From Mikania micrantha (taxonomy: Eukaryota > Streptophyta > Magnoliopsida > Asterales > Asteraceae): DNA of 64,000 nucleotides. Where the stretch lies: NCBI GenBank assembly GCA_009363875.1, contig CM018683.1:38089753-38153752 (forward strand), written 5' to 3'. The first letter of the stretch is position 1. Every line of letters begins with the position of its first letter. Of the stretch, positions 20,472-32,404 are shown in pieces. The notes beneath the pieces were generated by a model. That model was not told the DNA's origin and searched no databases. It saw only the letters and a program-made list of their open reading frames with translations. Position numbers and translations under genes: made by a program.

Positions 20472-23400
20472 TGTCACAACACAACCAGGGGGCTTGACTA
20501 ATTATTGATTCAAAACACAAAGTAGCGGAAGACAAAATAAATATTTAACAATTTAACCAAAGGTTTAGTCTAAGTATCTAATTTTTACAACAATTCTACT
20601 AATAAGAATTAACTAGTGACAGATTGTTTAGAGTTATTAGGTCCATCCAGGCATCGGCACACTTTATAAATCTTTAAGCCATGTTCTCCAGTTTTCCATG
20701 TAGTGTTCTTGTTCAATCAACTAAATTACCTGAAAGGGAGGCTAAAATACGTCAACTATAAAGTTGGTGAGCTCACGAGTTTTAGTATATAGACACAATA
20801 ATAAATACATGTTATAATTCAAAATCAATACAACCAACCCTGGGCCATGCCCAGGCGTCTGCCTCTTATAATGTTAGCCCGTGACATGGTCATTTTAATC
20901 TACTTCCCGTTCCGAGACCCGTTCCTGCCCTCGGTGTAAACGTGTCATGATAACGGTTGACATTAACCTAAGTCGGGTTTCAACCCTATTTTTATAGGGC
21001 CACCTTTTCGGGCCACTGTGCGTGGGGGATTCTTCAAGTAGTACTACCCATATACCCACCGGCTCTCCTCCGGAGTTAATGGCTATAAATTATGTTTCAC
21101 GTCTAGGGGAAGCAATTATATTTGAAACGTACGTTCATTATCACATAATACAAATTTTATAAACAGTTTTTGGAGCATGCTTTCAGTATCGCAAAACAGT
21201 AAAAAGAAAAGGGATCACATGAACTCACCTGGTTGCTTTCACTAGTTCCTTTTCTTCCTATACAAAAATGTCATTGTACCATTATGCAGGATTTGCTATG
21301 TTCCTAGAGTTATCATCAAAGCAAGTTCCTATTTATAATCATCTATACATGTATAAGTTGTAGATTTCATACTTTATGGTTGTTTACTGTGGTTGAGCTC
21401 TTTGGGTTTATGTGTTTAAGGTTTACTAGTTTAATGTTTCTTTATATTACCATACATAGTGAAATCCTACTATACAATTGTACATATAAATGTATGTGAA
21501 ATGTTATTATTAATTGATGTTTAATATAACTACTAGTATGCTACTTCATGTATATATATCATGTAACTAGTATGCTTGTGTGTTAAATAAATATCCAAAT
21601 TTATTTAAGTATATTACTAGTCATGGTGCTTTACTAATAATATAACCTGATGTAATGCATAAGTATTATAAGATAATAAGATATTTATTATAATGTATTC
21701 ACCTAACTTATTAGTATTAGAGATAATTAATAGGTATTTCATACATCACAAAATAGTTGCAATTAACATTAGTATAGAAGATATTTTACATATTTTAGTC
21801 ATTGTATATACTAACTATTGTAATTATTATGACTATAGAACAAAAGAATGTTTAAACATATTCATAATTTAATTTCCATGTTTAAAGGTAAGTAAACATT
21901 TATAGACAATACTATTATTAAGGTTAATAATAAATAATAATAATAACAGAAATAACACTAATTTTACTAACAATATTACAAGCGTATTTATTTTTAATAT
22001 GTTAATCATTTGTAAAATATATGAGTAGAGGAGTATCATATGTCAGGGTAACATTAATATTTTAAACAATTCTGAATATTAAAATCAATAAATTAAATGA
22101 CAAAATGATTATGATTCATATATGCTTAAAATGTTATATACTATTTAATAAGACCTTTAGTAGTCTTCATGAGTCGCAATGTATGTGCCGGTGTTGATAA
22201 AAATAAAAATACTTAGCATAAAAATTAACAAATTCATGTTTCATTATATAACTAGCATAAGTTTGATATCTTTTATAAAATCATATAAGTATTGAGTCAA
22301 ACACCTTTCTTAAATTACCAATTGTAATTATTCCGTTGCTACGATTCATCCGGTCGAAGTAACTACGAACTTCGAATTCAAGTAATAACATTCTTGAATC
22401 ATCAAAATGACTTTGATATCTCTGTTTTAGTTTCTCTCGATAAAGTATTTGTGAATCCATAAAACTTTAGTTTTTCCGTTTCTTTGTCCCGAATCGCTTT
22501 AACACTATCATATTACATATAATGTACGCACATTCATCTTATTAATCCCATCCTAATTTATGTTTTGATTATTCATAGATGTATAAAATCAATGGTTAAC
22601 ATATTGAATTAATCTTGTTTATAAACATACAATCTTACTTAAACTATCATTATATATTATCCTATAAACGTGTATGTATATGTATATTTAATGATTTAAT
22701 ACCTACTTGAAATCCTATATGTATTATACACCTTTATTAAGTTCCCCAGTTCATCCTAATATGTATCCATATTAGTTATCAAGACTTGTAATAACTTTTT
22801 AAACATTTATTATCATTTATACATATCATGCAAGCATTGATATAAACATGTTGTACAAGTTGTTATGATTTAAATTCCAATTTATATATATTAACATTTT
22901 GGGTTTCTTGGTTAATATTAACTAACTATGATGAATCATATTTTGTCTAGTTAACCCAACAGCTCAACCAATTTAATATATTTATTTAAACATATAAACC
23001 ATATGTTAAAGGTTAATGGCACGCGTCTTTACCTTCCCACTCGTTCAATTCACGTATCCAAAGCGATTAAATTATTCGTACGTTTGTTTCATAATTCGAA
23101 CATGTTTCTAAACTCGTTTTTACGTAATGAATATAACCGATCACTCGGTTTTTTTGCTGTTGACCACGGTTGACCGGGTTCGCCTCGACCTAACTCCTGT
23201 TGACTTTCGTTGACCTGGGTTAACCATCTTCGAACCCTAATCTCTGGCACCTTTGATTCTGCAGCCACAGTTTAGGCGTTGTGGTGGCTCCACCGCCTTC
23301 ATCTACCTTCCGGAGTCCATCATCAACACAAGAATCCTCCAAACGCTATCATTAGGACCAAAAACGTTCAATAACTCAGCATACGAGTATAGATCGAAGC

Positions 23401-24401
23401 TCATATAGTCATCGTTACCTTCGGTTTTCGGTTATAGAGGGGAAAACCACCGGAGCCACTTTGTACAGCCACCAACACCGCTGCCTACGCCTGTTGGCTA
23501 CCATCACAGCCTCAAGAACCTCCAAAAAACAATTCCACAATCAAAAACCATCATGAATTCAGCATGCATGAGTAGATCGGGTGTTCATCAGGTTGTTCTT
23601 ACCTTGTTTGTCGGTTTTAGAGTGAGATACAGCTGGAGCCTATCATCACCACCGCTCTAGGCTGTTGTCGGAGCCCCCATCAGCCGCTGCATGTGGTATT
23701 TTCGGAATCCACCCTCTTTCTACCCTTGTCATGTGGCTGGTACGAGTCCTTAGTCCCTTGTCTTTGTCGGTATAAGACTAAAACCTAGCCCAAGCGGTTC
23801 CCTGTCATATAGTCGCCGCAAGCTTCAAGAAAACCCTAGCCGTCGTCCACTTCACACCCGATTTTGACCGCTCTAAGTTCGACGTCGTGGGAGGTAGAAG
23901 AAGAAAAGATTGTAGAGCTGGTTGAGAGGGGTTCGGAGGTGTATTCATCCTGTTTTGCCGCCGCGACGCCGCCGTACCTCCGCCGTAGGCCGCCGTGGGC
24001 CGCCGCAGCTACAATCTCTCTCTCTTTCGGTTATTGTGTGTGTGTGTGCGGCTGATATAATATGAGAGGGGAAAGGGTTTAATCCCTTTTTATACTTAGG
24101 GTAAATTCTAGGGTTTACAAAAGAGCCTAAAACGCGTATCGATTTCGTCTCTCACTCGTATTTTGTTATCGTTTATCATTCTCGACCCGACTCTTCCTAA
24201 CTTACCTAAAAATAACTAATAATAATATTAGAATGTTTATTTTGTCCTTTAAAATTCATTTGAGCTTTGATTTATACATAAAATTCTCAATTGACCTATT
24301 TGGGCCTTAAAAATCTTATTGGGCCTTAATATCTTATTGGGCTTTATCATCTAATTACAATTTAATGTTTAAGTTCGTTGGGATTTCTTACAGTTGCTAC
24401 A
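20472..24401 (-). mobile_element. Solo LTR D (3930 bp), TSD CCTAC
   Basis: The minus-strand start is TGTAGCAACTGTAAG at 24401 and the end is GGTTGTGTTGTGACA at 20472. CCTAC flanks both sides (20467-20471 and 24402-24406). No PBS or coding is inside. In LTR sense the TATA box is only ~310 bases from the start, leaving about 3.6 kb of R/U5. Contents are a GC-rich CCGCCG patch (23900-24010), phrases repeated near 23260-23700, a very AT-rich core (21250-22990), and a conserved-looking block with TATAGGGCCACC and CCACCGGCTCTCC at 20830-21070. It is a different family from J and L. Confidence 0.88.
24084..24094 (-). promoter_or_regulatory. TATA box of solo LTR D
   Basis: On the minus strand TATAAAAAGGG is followed downstream by CTCTC-containing leader and a GC-rich segment. 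It is the best promoter candidate of this LTR. Confidence 0.55.
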
Positions 24402-25230
24402 CCTACACACTGACACTTTCCCGATATGCCGAAGAGAGCTTATGTATAGGGCATACGTAGAATCAAGTTCAGCCGCCAGCTTACCACTTCTTTGACATAC
24501 CACGATCATGCCCTTGCTAGTATTTGGCACCATAACTGTACAATTGAATATGAGTGTACTATGGATAATGATTTCACTGATGTTAATCAACTGAACCATG
24601 ATTTGACTATGTTCCAACTTATGTTGGCATGTAACTATGTTGGCATTTAATGACAGGGTCTAACTGACTAACTAGAATAGCATGTATGTATGCACTAAGT
24701 TTGTCAGTTTACCCTATGTTGTCATGTGCTAAGCATGTATAATCTTTACTAGATCTAAACATGTTTACACATAAAGAATTTGTACACAATGTTCACATAC
24801 AATGTTCTCATACAATGTTCACCTACCATGTTCACACAGAATGTTCCACCAACATTTGATTCACACACTGTTCGTTTGTTCATACACTGTTCTTTTGTTC
24901 AAACATTGTTCATTATGTTATCATACTTTTTACTATGTTCTGTGTTCAACTTTACTTGTTAAATGTTCTAATGTACTTGTTCAATGTTCTAATGATCTTG
25001 AATACCCCGGATCCTCACTTCAAATAGTCATGCCGAATCCCCCTGTCATTCTAAAGTTAGCTTATATATAGGGCATACGTAGGTCAAGCTCAACCGCCAG
25101 CCCACCACTATTTTAGTACATCAGGGATAGGCCACTGCTTGTATTTGAAGCTAACATCCCATTCACTACTGTTCAAAATGTTCACAACTGTACAAAACTG
25201 TTCTATGTTCTATGATTGAGAAAATTATAG
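24402..25230 (-). mobile_element. Element C 5' LTR remnant with duplicated U3 module
   Basis: Two copies of a module lie in the same orientation at 24441-24500 and 25062-25120: TATGTATAGGGCATACGTAG or TATATATAGGGCATACGTAG followed by CCGCCAGC and CCACC. The module is shared with C's 3' LTR (8014) and more loosely with L (12820) and J (2264). Between the copies is a region rich in ATGTTC words (24780-24990). The outer boundary near 25230 is uncertain and there is no coding. Confidence 0.55.
24780..24990 (-). repeat. ACAATGTTCACATAC-type word array
   Basis: ACAATGTTC, CATACAATGTTCTC, CATGTTCACACAG and similar words recur irregularly. The two overlapping plus-strand open frames here are by-products of this repetition. 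Confidence 0.6.
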
Positions 25231-25685
25231 TTTTGGTTCGCTCGTGACCAAAACCTCTAATTCTCTCTTTCTTGTACACTGGAAGGTAATTTCCAGTTCC
25301 TTGGTACCCATAGTACCAAGTATAATGTTCTCATGACGAGAACATCAGGTTAGGAACACTAAGAATACACATTCCAACCCCTGAAGTCTTTCATAAATGG
25401 AGAATTTCAAACCAAGGATACTAAGATTACAGTTCCTTGCATCCGAAATCCTTTGTTGAAAACCAAAAAGTTAGGAATTCAGTCCAAGTCCTAAAATTAT
25501 AGAATCTCGGTACTGAATCCCTTGATTTAATATATGAAAATAATTTTTAGAAAAAAATTAGTCCCTAAAATCTTCCAAGCTTATAGCAGACTTAAGGCTA
25601 ACTCAAACATACTTAATCCTAAGCATCCTCAAGCCTAAAGCACTTAATCCTATGGGGTAGCTTAAGTATAGTCTAGGTCAATTAA
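25231..25685. other. Unassigned noncoding stretch
   Basis: This is AT-rich sequence between C's LTR remnant and E1's 3' LTR. It contains inverted phrases such as GGTTCGCTCGTGACCAAAACC and GGTACCCATAGTACC. I recognise no coding, LTR terminus or repeat family. It is probably the older DNA into which E1 inserted; the E1 TSD on this side would be ATTAA (25681-25685). Confidence 0.4.
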
Positions 25686-26204
25686 TGTTGATTTGAATAA
25701 TCGGATCAGGATCTAATCAAGAAGTTCTACGAACAATCAAACACGTGCGGAATCCATGTTTAATCTATAAAATATCAATGAAGAACAAGAAATTTCATAA
25801 ATACCTTCTTGTATTAATCAACAAATGACTACAACTCTTTCACGCAGAAAGTTCCTCACACAGAAAATCACACTCAGGTTTTCTGAAGTTCTACAAAGTT
25901 TAAGAATTCAGACAAACCTTCTATATATACAATGAGTTGTCAGCCGAACCTATCTATAGCCGAACCTCTAGATTCGCCAGCCAAACCCTTAGGTTCGATG
26001 GGCGAACCTGGGTTGCCAAACCTATAGGTTCACCAAACCTTTACAAGGTTATAGGTTCGCTGAACCTATCAGACTAATAGGTTCGCCAAACCTGCCTAGT
26101 TTCGTGGACCAGACGAACCTAAGCCAAACCTTTAGCCGAACCATTACAAAACTTTAAATAATTTACAATTTTGAATAGCAAACTATTACAAATATGCACT
26201 AACA
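25686..26204 (-). mobile_element. E1 3' LTR (519 bp)
   Basis: The minus-strand start is TGTTAGTGCATATTTG at 26204, directly after the polypurine tract. The end is CAAATCAACA at 25686. It aligns throughout with E2's LTRs (38355-38876) but is clearly diverged. A TATA run lies at 25921-25929 (minus TATATATAG). U3 between the TATA and the LTR start is dense in CGAACCT/AGGTTCG words (25935-26150). Confidence 0.85.
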
Positions 26205-26218
26205 AACTCCCCCTTAAT
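26205..26218 (-). promoter_or_regulatory. E1 polypurine tract
   Basis: On the minus strand ATTAAGGGGGAGTT abuts the 3' LTR start. The third-ORF stop equivalent lies only about 20 bases upstream, as in E2 and H. Confidence 0.8.
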
Positions 26219-26236
26219 ATTTGCTATCAAAAATCT

Positions 26237-29200
26237 TCAGTCTTTATATTCAGCTTTGTCATCTTCTTTGTCTTTGACTCCACTTGATTCACCAACTACG
26301 TTATCCACTGCTCGTATCACAACCGAACAAGGAATCTTCGCAATCTCTCAGCTTCCAACTTCTCATCTCTCTCATCTCTTACCTTATGTACTTTCATCAA
26401 CTCAACATAAAGATTGTTCACATCTTCCCAATTGCATCCTGAATGTATACCCAAAGTGTAACACATTCTAGCAATGGTCTGAAATTGAACTGCCATGTCT
26501 TTGTAGCTTATCCCAACATCATGATACCCATCATCTGCATATATCTCAGCCATATTGAGTAAATCAATGTCGTCCTTTGAACGTTGACAATCCACACAGG
26601 ATCTAATATTCTGATGACTCTCCACTTGTCTTCTTGTTTCAATAGAATTACTGCTTCAACTATCAGTTTATCATAGAACCAGAATTTGAAATACGGATTC
26701 AAATTCTGTTCAATCATTCTCAGTCTTGGTCTTTTGAACACTGTCGGCTTTGCATATCCATTAATTTTATCTCTAACTTGTGGTGATAACAAACTCCATC
26801 CAGATCTTGCTTCCTTCTTCAATAACCTCTCAAAAGTTTCATTATATTTTGTCTGAATGGGCTTGATCATCCTCAGTCTTGACACATCCATACATTCAAA
26901 AGATGGTAAACTCATCAAGTCTAAAGCTTTGCCAAAATACTGACATCCATCTATACGCTTCACCACATAGCATCCTTTATCTGCAAGACTTCCCAGAATA
27001 TTATGAAAGTAACCATAACTAACAATTCTTCCAATCATTTTCGACTGGGATTCAATCTTGAATCTTTTGAATTGTTTAGTTCGGTTGTCTTGAACTTTGT
27101 CATCTATCACTTCAATCATTTGTTTGAAGATATATAAATGATCAACAATGTATTTCATTTCATCTTGACTTTCTATCCAGAAATCCATGTTTGTCTTCTC
27201 ATTAACAGAAGCCAATGAAGTCCTTGACACACTTCCAAGTTCAAAAATCTTCTTCAAGGTATTCATGTTATACAAGTCTTCATCTATTATATCATCAATC
27301 TCATATTCAAATAAATCCAATTTATCATCTTTCTCAAAATCAAAGACTTGATCAACATTAATATCTAACATATCATGAAAATTTTTTTCAGAATAACCAC
27401 CAGCAATCTCACCTTCTTCTAAGTCTTTATCAACTGAGATCTCAACTATCATTCGCTGCAAATCAAAATCAGAATTCAGTTTAAACATATCAAGAAAAGT
27501 AGGCAGAGAGTAATCAATAATCGTCTTATATTCCAATTCAGTCAAATCTTCCACTTCAACATCATTACAATCTGTACCCTTATAAGATGAAACTGCACTA
27601 ACTGGAGTAGCTTCCAAAGAAATCTTTGTCTGAACATACAGAACAATAGCTCTAGTTTGTGAATTCAACTCACTAGACCCACTCTCACCACCAAGATCAC
27701 CATCATCATCTTCATCATCATCATGCATTGACGCTCGGATGTTCATCTTTATCAGAATCATCATAATCTAACTTCTCTTCTTCCTCTTCTGCTTCATCAT
27801 CATCCACATCAACAACTACCTTCTCAGCACCAGAATCAGAAGCTTTAACTTGAGAATCTTTATCTTTCAGCTCATCAATCTTTTGTCTTAAATCACTATT
27901 CTGATTCTGCAACTCTACAATATCACCATTCTGGATCTCAATCATGGATTCCAAAGAAGCAATCCTTTCATTCAACATTTTCTTCTCAACTATATCCTCC
28001 TCCCTCCATTTCATTAACTGAGCATTCTGAGATTTCATTTCATCTAATTCATTTGTTCCAGAGGAAGACGTTTGATCAGCTTTAACCTTTTCCTTCTCCA
28101 TCTTATAGAGATATCAAACTCATTTGATAACATAGAAATCCTTCTTCTAATATCTGTATCATCATAATCAAAAGTGAAATTAAGATCCCCTAAATGATCT
28201 AAACTTCCAAATAAATCATCTTTAGAAGTAGAAGCTTGATGAAATGAAGATTCTGGTAATGATGTAGTCACTGTTGTAGTCTCCATGAAAGATGGAACAA
28301 ATGTAGCAACATTCACATATTTTGGAGCTTGCCCTAAGCCTCCTGGAACTGTAGAAACAGGTACTGACACAGGAGAAGCAGAAATTGTAACAGATGAAAC
28401 ATGGAACTACAGCAATTGAAGAAGATGTAACAGTAAAAGTTACAACTGATGAAGATACTATAATCTTAGGTGCTTTGTTCTTCTTCTTGGCATATGGACC
28501 TTCTGCCATTCTCTTCTTCTTCTTAGGCCTAGAAAATTCAGGCTCTACAGAAACAAAACCAGGATCTTCTCTTTCTTCCTGAGCTTCCTCTATTTGTTCA
28601 GGAGCAGGCCCTTTCTTCAGTCTCCTTACCATATGATTGCCAACCTGTACAGTCTCAAACTCACACTCTGTATCAGGTGACTCTTCACCTTCATCTTCAC
28701 CTTCTACACCAACAGGTTCACCCTGTTGCTCTGGAAACACAACTTGAACAGGCTCTTGTGAACTTGGTTCTTGAGAAGATTGAATTTGTTGTTGAGATCG
28801 GGAAGATTGACCAGTAGACTTCCTTGATTGTTGTCTTGGAGGAGGAGGTGGTGGTTGTTGCTGATTATCATCATCATTATCAAACTCTTCAATATCAGAC
28901 TCATACTCTGCATGTCTCCATTCATCACCCTCAGGAGCTAAATAATTAGCCTTGGCACAATGACCAAACAAATCTTTCTCTAAAACTGCATCTCCACTAT
29001 TCTGGTACACCCTGACCTGACCAAGACTTGAGTCAGTCATGTGTTTAAGCTTCAGAAGATCAGTAGCATCCATAGGCAACATCTGCTCTGGCATCCTCTC
29101 ATTAATTAACATTTGAACAAAGCGAGGATACATATAGAATCTATTCTTGGCTTTAGTAATGTTGTCAGACATGTATCAGAAAATCATCGCAGAGAAATTG

Positions 29201-29718
29201 AACGGTTTGTTCAAGATCAATGCTACCATGGCCGACCTCATAAGATCCCTCAGCTCATCAAAAGTACCTTTCCTCATGTTGAGACAATGAAGCAATACAT
29301 GTGCTAGAAACTTGTATTGAAGAGGAAGTTTGCCCTTCTTGATCGATGTGACATTGTAAGCTCCAAAGTATCTGATCCTTAGAATACATCCTTTGATGCA
29401 CCTCTTTGGTATGATTGTCATACCAGCAGGCTCTCCTCCAAACTGTAACACACGTCGGATATCAGCCTCAGTCACACGAATTGCTTGTCCAAGCACATTC
29501 GCCTCGATGACATACTCCTCATCCATTGAAATAAGTCTAGCAGATTCCCAGAAGCTCTGAATATGAGATCTGTAAATCTGGCAAGAATTGGAGATGGCGT
29601 AATAAATCCGAGATCTTTGCAGAAACTCAATCATCGGCTGAAAGTCCTTGCCATTCCTGGTTGTCAGATCTAGATATGCACATAAGTTGTGTTTGTCTCC
29701 AAAGGTCAAATTCGCCAT
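26237..29718 (-). pseudogene. E1 third ORF (ORF3), broken
   Basis: This is a ~1160-codon ORF in the envelope position; its function is unknown. The start is the ATG at 29718 (MANLTFGDKHN), chosen because E2 and H begin at the same point. Order: an N-terminal domain (~300 codons; RRVLQFGGEPAG, LAHVLLHCLNMRKGTFDELR, MYPRFVQMLI); a Pro/Gln-rich acidic linker; a basic KKKKRMAEGPYAKKKNK, possibly a nuclear signal; a coiled coil (~28100-27880); an acidic run; and a C-terminal domain with YFKFWFYDK and WRVIRILDPVWIVN. I see no clear signal peptide or membrane span, unlike a true envelope protein. Breaks are a TGA near 29173 (Arg codon), frameshifts near 28400, 28100, 27750 and 26550, and a shifted tail. 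It is homologous to ORF3 of E2 and H. Confidence 0.82.
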
Positions 29719-29805
29719 TTCTACAATCAGAAAAAAAAACAAAATTAGAAACAAAAAATTAAAAAATTAAAAAACAAAAAAATTTTCTAAGTATAGAACT
29801 CAGCG

Positions 29806-30190
29806 AACGTTCCTTGAGACGAACCTAATGCTAGACGAACCTGTATTGTTCAGACAAACCTATTCACTGAACGAACCTTCTGATGAACGAACCTTCTAAT
29901 GAACGAACCATTTTGAATGAAAGAACCTTCAATGACCGAACCTTCATTGAACGAACCTTCATACTAAACGAACCTGTTGGACAAATGAACGTTGACCAAC
30001 AAGGTTCGGTTCTTTTGAAATTCAGAGGTTCGCCACGAACCTATCAGATTCAAACGAACCTTCAAGGTTCGGCAAACCTTAGTTCATTCAGCGAACCTTG
30101 TTCATCCAGCGAACCTTTCTCTTTTCAAAATCAAATTTTCAAATCATCGAAATCAATGAAAAAGATTATATTCCAAGGTTCGAAACTCAA
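29806..30190 (-). repeat. CGAACCT word array upstream of E1 ORF3
   Basis: CGAACCT and GACGAACC words occur every 10-25 bases, mixed with a few AGGTTCG. The ORF3 leader of E2 at 44760-45050 has the same array. The first stretch (GATGAACGAACCTTC, AATGAACGAACC) is nearly tandem. Confidence 0.75.
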
Positions 30191-30474
30191 CGATGAACAA
30201 ATTTAATGAAAATTTTTTTTCCAGAAATTAGATTTTAATAGATTTTAACCCAAACACACAAGGTTAGACTAAACATCCTAAAAAACCAGTCATTTCTCCT
30301 AATCTAGCCGGTCAAAATCAAAGATCTATACCTAAAAATGTTCACAAATCAAATCCGAGTCTAACGATGTAAAGCAAAAAGCTTCGGAGGTTCAAGATCA
30401 AAAATCGAAAAATTTATTCTTGCAGGTTCGTCTCTGTCAAAATGATGAAAGTGACGAACCTCAATCACGAACCT

Positions 30475-30479
<5 letters not shown>

Positions 30480-30526
<47 letters not shown>
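30480..30526. repeat. (TA)n microsatellite, left flank of MITE
   Basis: This is an almost pure TA run of about 40 bases ending at 30526, directly at the MITE start. Confidence 0.85.
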
Positions 30527-30531
<5 letters not shown>

Positions 30532-30950
30532 AGGTTCCCCTAAAAAGTCTATTTTGCCTAAGAAGGCTAAGAAGGATTTTCAAAAACTCGAAAACCGACT
30601 CAAACAAACCTCGATTGAATTCATTTTTGCATCATTGGAACCGGCTTGTCGAACCCTAAAACCCAAACCTTAAATCATAAACAATAAACCTTAATCTAAA
30701 ACCAAAACATTAAAAACAAATCTTTAACATAAAGGTAAAACTTAAACGCTAAAAATCAAGCCCTAAAACCTAAAATCTAAATGTAGTTGTAAAAACGAAA
30801 ACTTAAAAGCTAATATTGTAGGGTTCGATAAGACGGTTTCAATGCCATTGAAATGAGTTCAATCGGAGTTCGTTTGAGTATGTTTTGGAGATTTTAAAAA
30901 TCCTTCTTAGCCTTCTTAGGCAAAATATACTTTGTATTTGATCTTTCCCC
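30527..30950. mobile_element. Foldback MITE (424 bp) inside TA repeats
   Basis: The left arm starts GGGTAAGGTTCCCC, then TTTTGCCTAAGAAGGCTAAG. The right arm read in reverse starts GGGGAAAGATC, then the same 20-base TTTTGCCTAAGAAGGCTAAG. Arms of roughly 120-130 bases pair imperfectly (AACCGACTCAAACAAACCTC against AACATACTCAAACGAACTCC). The loop (~30660-30830) is a degenerate AAACCTTAAA-type sequence. The flanks are TA runs, which fits TA-targeting elements. No coding is present, so it is non-autonomous; the superfamily is not certain. Confidence 0.8.
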
Positions 30951-31040
30951 TATATGTATATATATATATGTGTATATATATATGTATATATATATATGTG
31001 TATATATACATATATATATATATACATATATATATATATG
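30951..31040. repeat. (TA)n / TATATG microsatellite, right flank of MITE
   Basis: TATATGTATA-type repeats continue the TA run on the other side of the MITE and end where CGAACCT words resume. Confidence 0.8.
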
Positions 31041-31300
31041 CGAACCTTTTTGACCGAACCTATTTGACGAACCTTTGACTGATCAGTTGACCGAACCTCT
31101 CAGGCAAACCTGTCCAAAACCTATTAGACAAACCTGTTGGACGAACCTGTTCAAAACCTATTAAATGAACATGTCCAACGAACCTAGCCAACGAACCTAG
31201 CCAATGAACCTAGCCAACGAACCTGGCCAACGAACCTGTCCAACAAACCTGATGGACTAACCTTCTCACAAACCTTTTTAGGCGAACCTTTTCAAAAATT
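31040..31300 (-). repeat. Second CGAACCT word array of E1 spacer
   Basis: CGAACCTNNCCAA and GACGAACCTGTT phrases repeat, several nearly tandem (ACGAACCTAGCCA three to four times). It corresponds to E2 at 45355-45665. Confidence 0.75.
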
Positions 31301-32332
31301 TGATTTTTATTTAAGATTTCAAAACAAATCAATGTTAAATTTTTCAAAGTCAAAACAAATAATCAAAAATTATTGATTTAACATCAGATAAAAACAAAAA
31401 ATCTTTTTGTAATTTTTCAAATTTTTTAGAACAATTAAAATACAAATTAAACAAATCTAACTAAACTATAAAATCAAATCTTTTTGTTTCAGAAAGATCT
31501 AGACATTAGATCATATTGTTTAACAATTATCAACACATCTGATTGAATTAATGAATATATTTATTAGCAAATTACAATTCAAAGATGATTGTTAGTATAT
31601 TTATCCTCTTTAAGTTTAATTACTTAGTTAAGATGTTAACTAAAAACAAAATTATCAAATACCTTATAATATCCATTTACTTGAACACATCCCCAATTTG
31701 TGAATAACTAAGCAAATACAAATGTTCTTGAAACTCATTACTTCAATTTTAACTCTCTTGATCATGTAAAACAAATCAGAATTTCTTTTTGAAAACAACA
31801 AAATAGAAAATAATTTGAATTTGTTCAAATTCGTGGACTCAAGGTTGATACTTACGTATACTCAAATGATCCAGAAAATGAACTAAAAAATAATTTAAGA
31901 TTAAGCTTTTAACAATCAGTTCGATATTTTCATATATGCAGAGATTGTCCAAATCTTAATCAGAACCAAGAAAACAAACTTGAATTGTTTAAAGCTATAA
32001 CAATCAGGTCGAAATGTAAGTATACACAAAGAATGTTTCAGCTTTAAACTAAAATAAAAAAAAAACAAAATTAGAATTTCTTTTGAAAATTAAACACATG
32101 ATCAATCCTAGTCATTTGACTTTTTGTTCAAGAAAAAATTTGTATGAAAAATTACCACTCTTTCAGGACAAAACTAAGTACTGCATTCTAAGCACCTGTT
32201 TCTTATAAAGCATAATCTGACTTTCGTTTAAATTCATCTTAACTAAGTTATAAACCTACTAACACATCATACTTAATACTTGTAACTGCTCTTCATGTTT
32301 AAGTTCTTGATGGTACAAACAATGTACTATCA

Positions 32333-32350
32333 TTTCTCCCCCTAAAAACT
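32333..32350 (-). promoter_or_regulatory. E1 internal polypurine tract
   Basis: On the minus strand AGTTTTTAGGGGGAGAAA lies about 60 bases beyond the pol stop. The same string occurs at the same place in E2 (46823-46840). It resembles the 3' PPT (AAGGGGGAG) and could prime a second plus strand. No LTR follows it. Confidence 0.6.
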
Positions 32351-32404
32351 AAAACACAAAACAACAAAAAATTAAAATATCTGATGTTAATTCAATAAAA
32401 ATGA

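Larger units (their letters stand above)
29719..32404 (-). other. E1 noncoding spacer between pol and ORF3
   Basis: No real coding is seen. CGAACCT word arrays lie at 29806-30190 and 31040-31300, separated by a foldback MITE inside (TA)n. The region 31300-32330 is AT-rich and aligns with E2 at 45660-46720 (for example CATCCCC...TTTGTGAAT and AAGCTTTTAACAATCAG). Plus-strand frames over the arrays are artefacts. Confidence 0.75.

Noticed and set aside
23864..24055. Small plus-strand gene in the GC-rich patch
   Set aside because: It lies in the leader of solo LTR D opposite its transcription sense, with low-complexity CCGCCG codons and no recognisable protein.
26237..29718. ORF3 as a host nuclear gene
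   Set aside because: It recurs in three copia elements at the same place, ends on the polypurine tract and is broken; it belongs to the retrotransposon.
29883..30206. Plus-strand open frame of 107 codons with repeated NEP/NERTF residues
   Set aside because: It is the translation of the CGAACCT word array; a similar frame occurs over the E2 array at 45350-45679. There is no start context or conservation, and it lies antisense in a noncoding spacer.
30640..30800. AAACCCTAAA-like runs suggesting interstitial telomere repeat
   Set aside because: The runs are degenerate, lie in the loop of a foldback MITE and never form a true TTTAGGG tandem.
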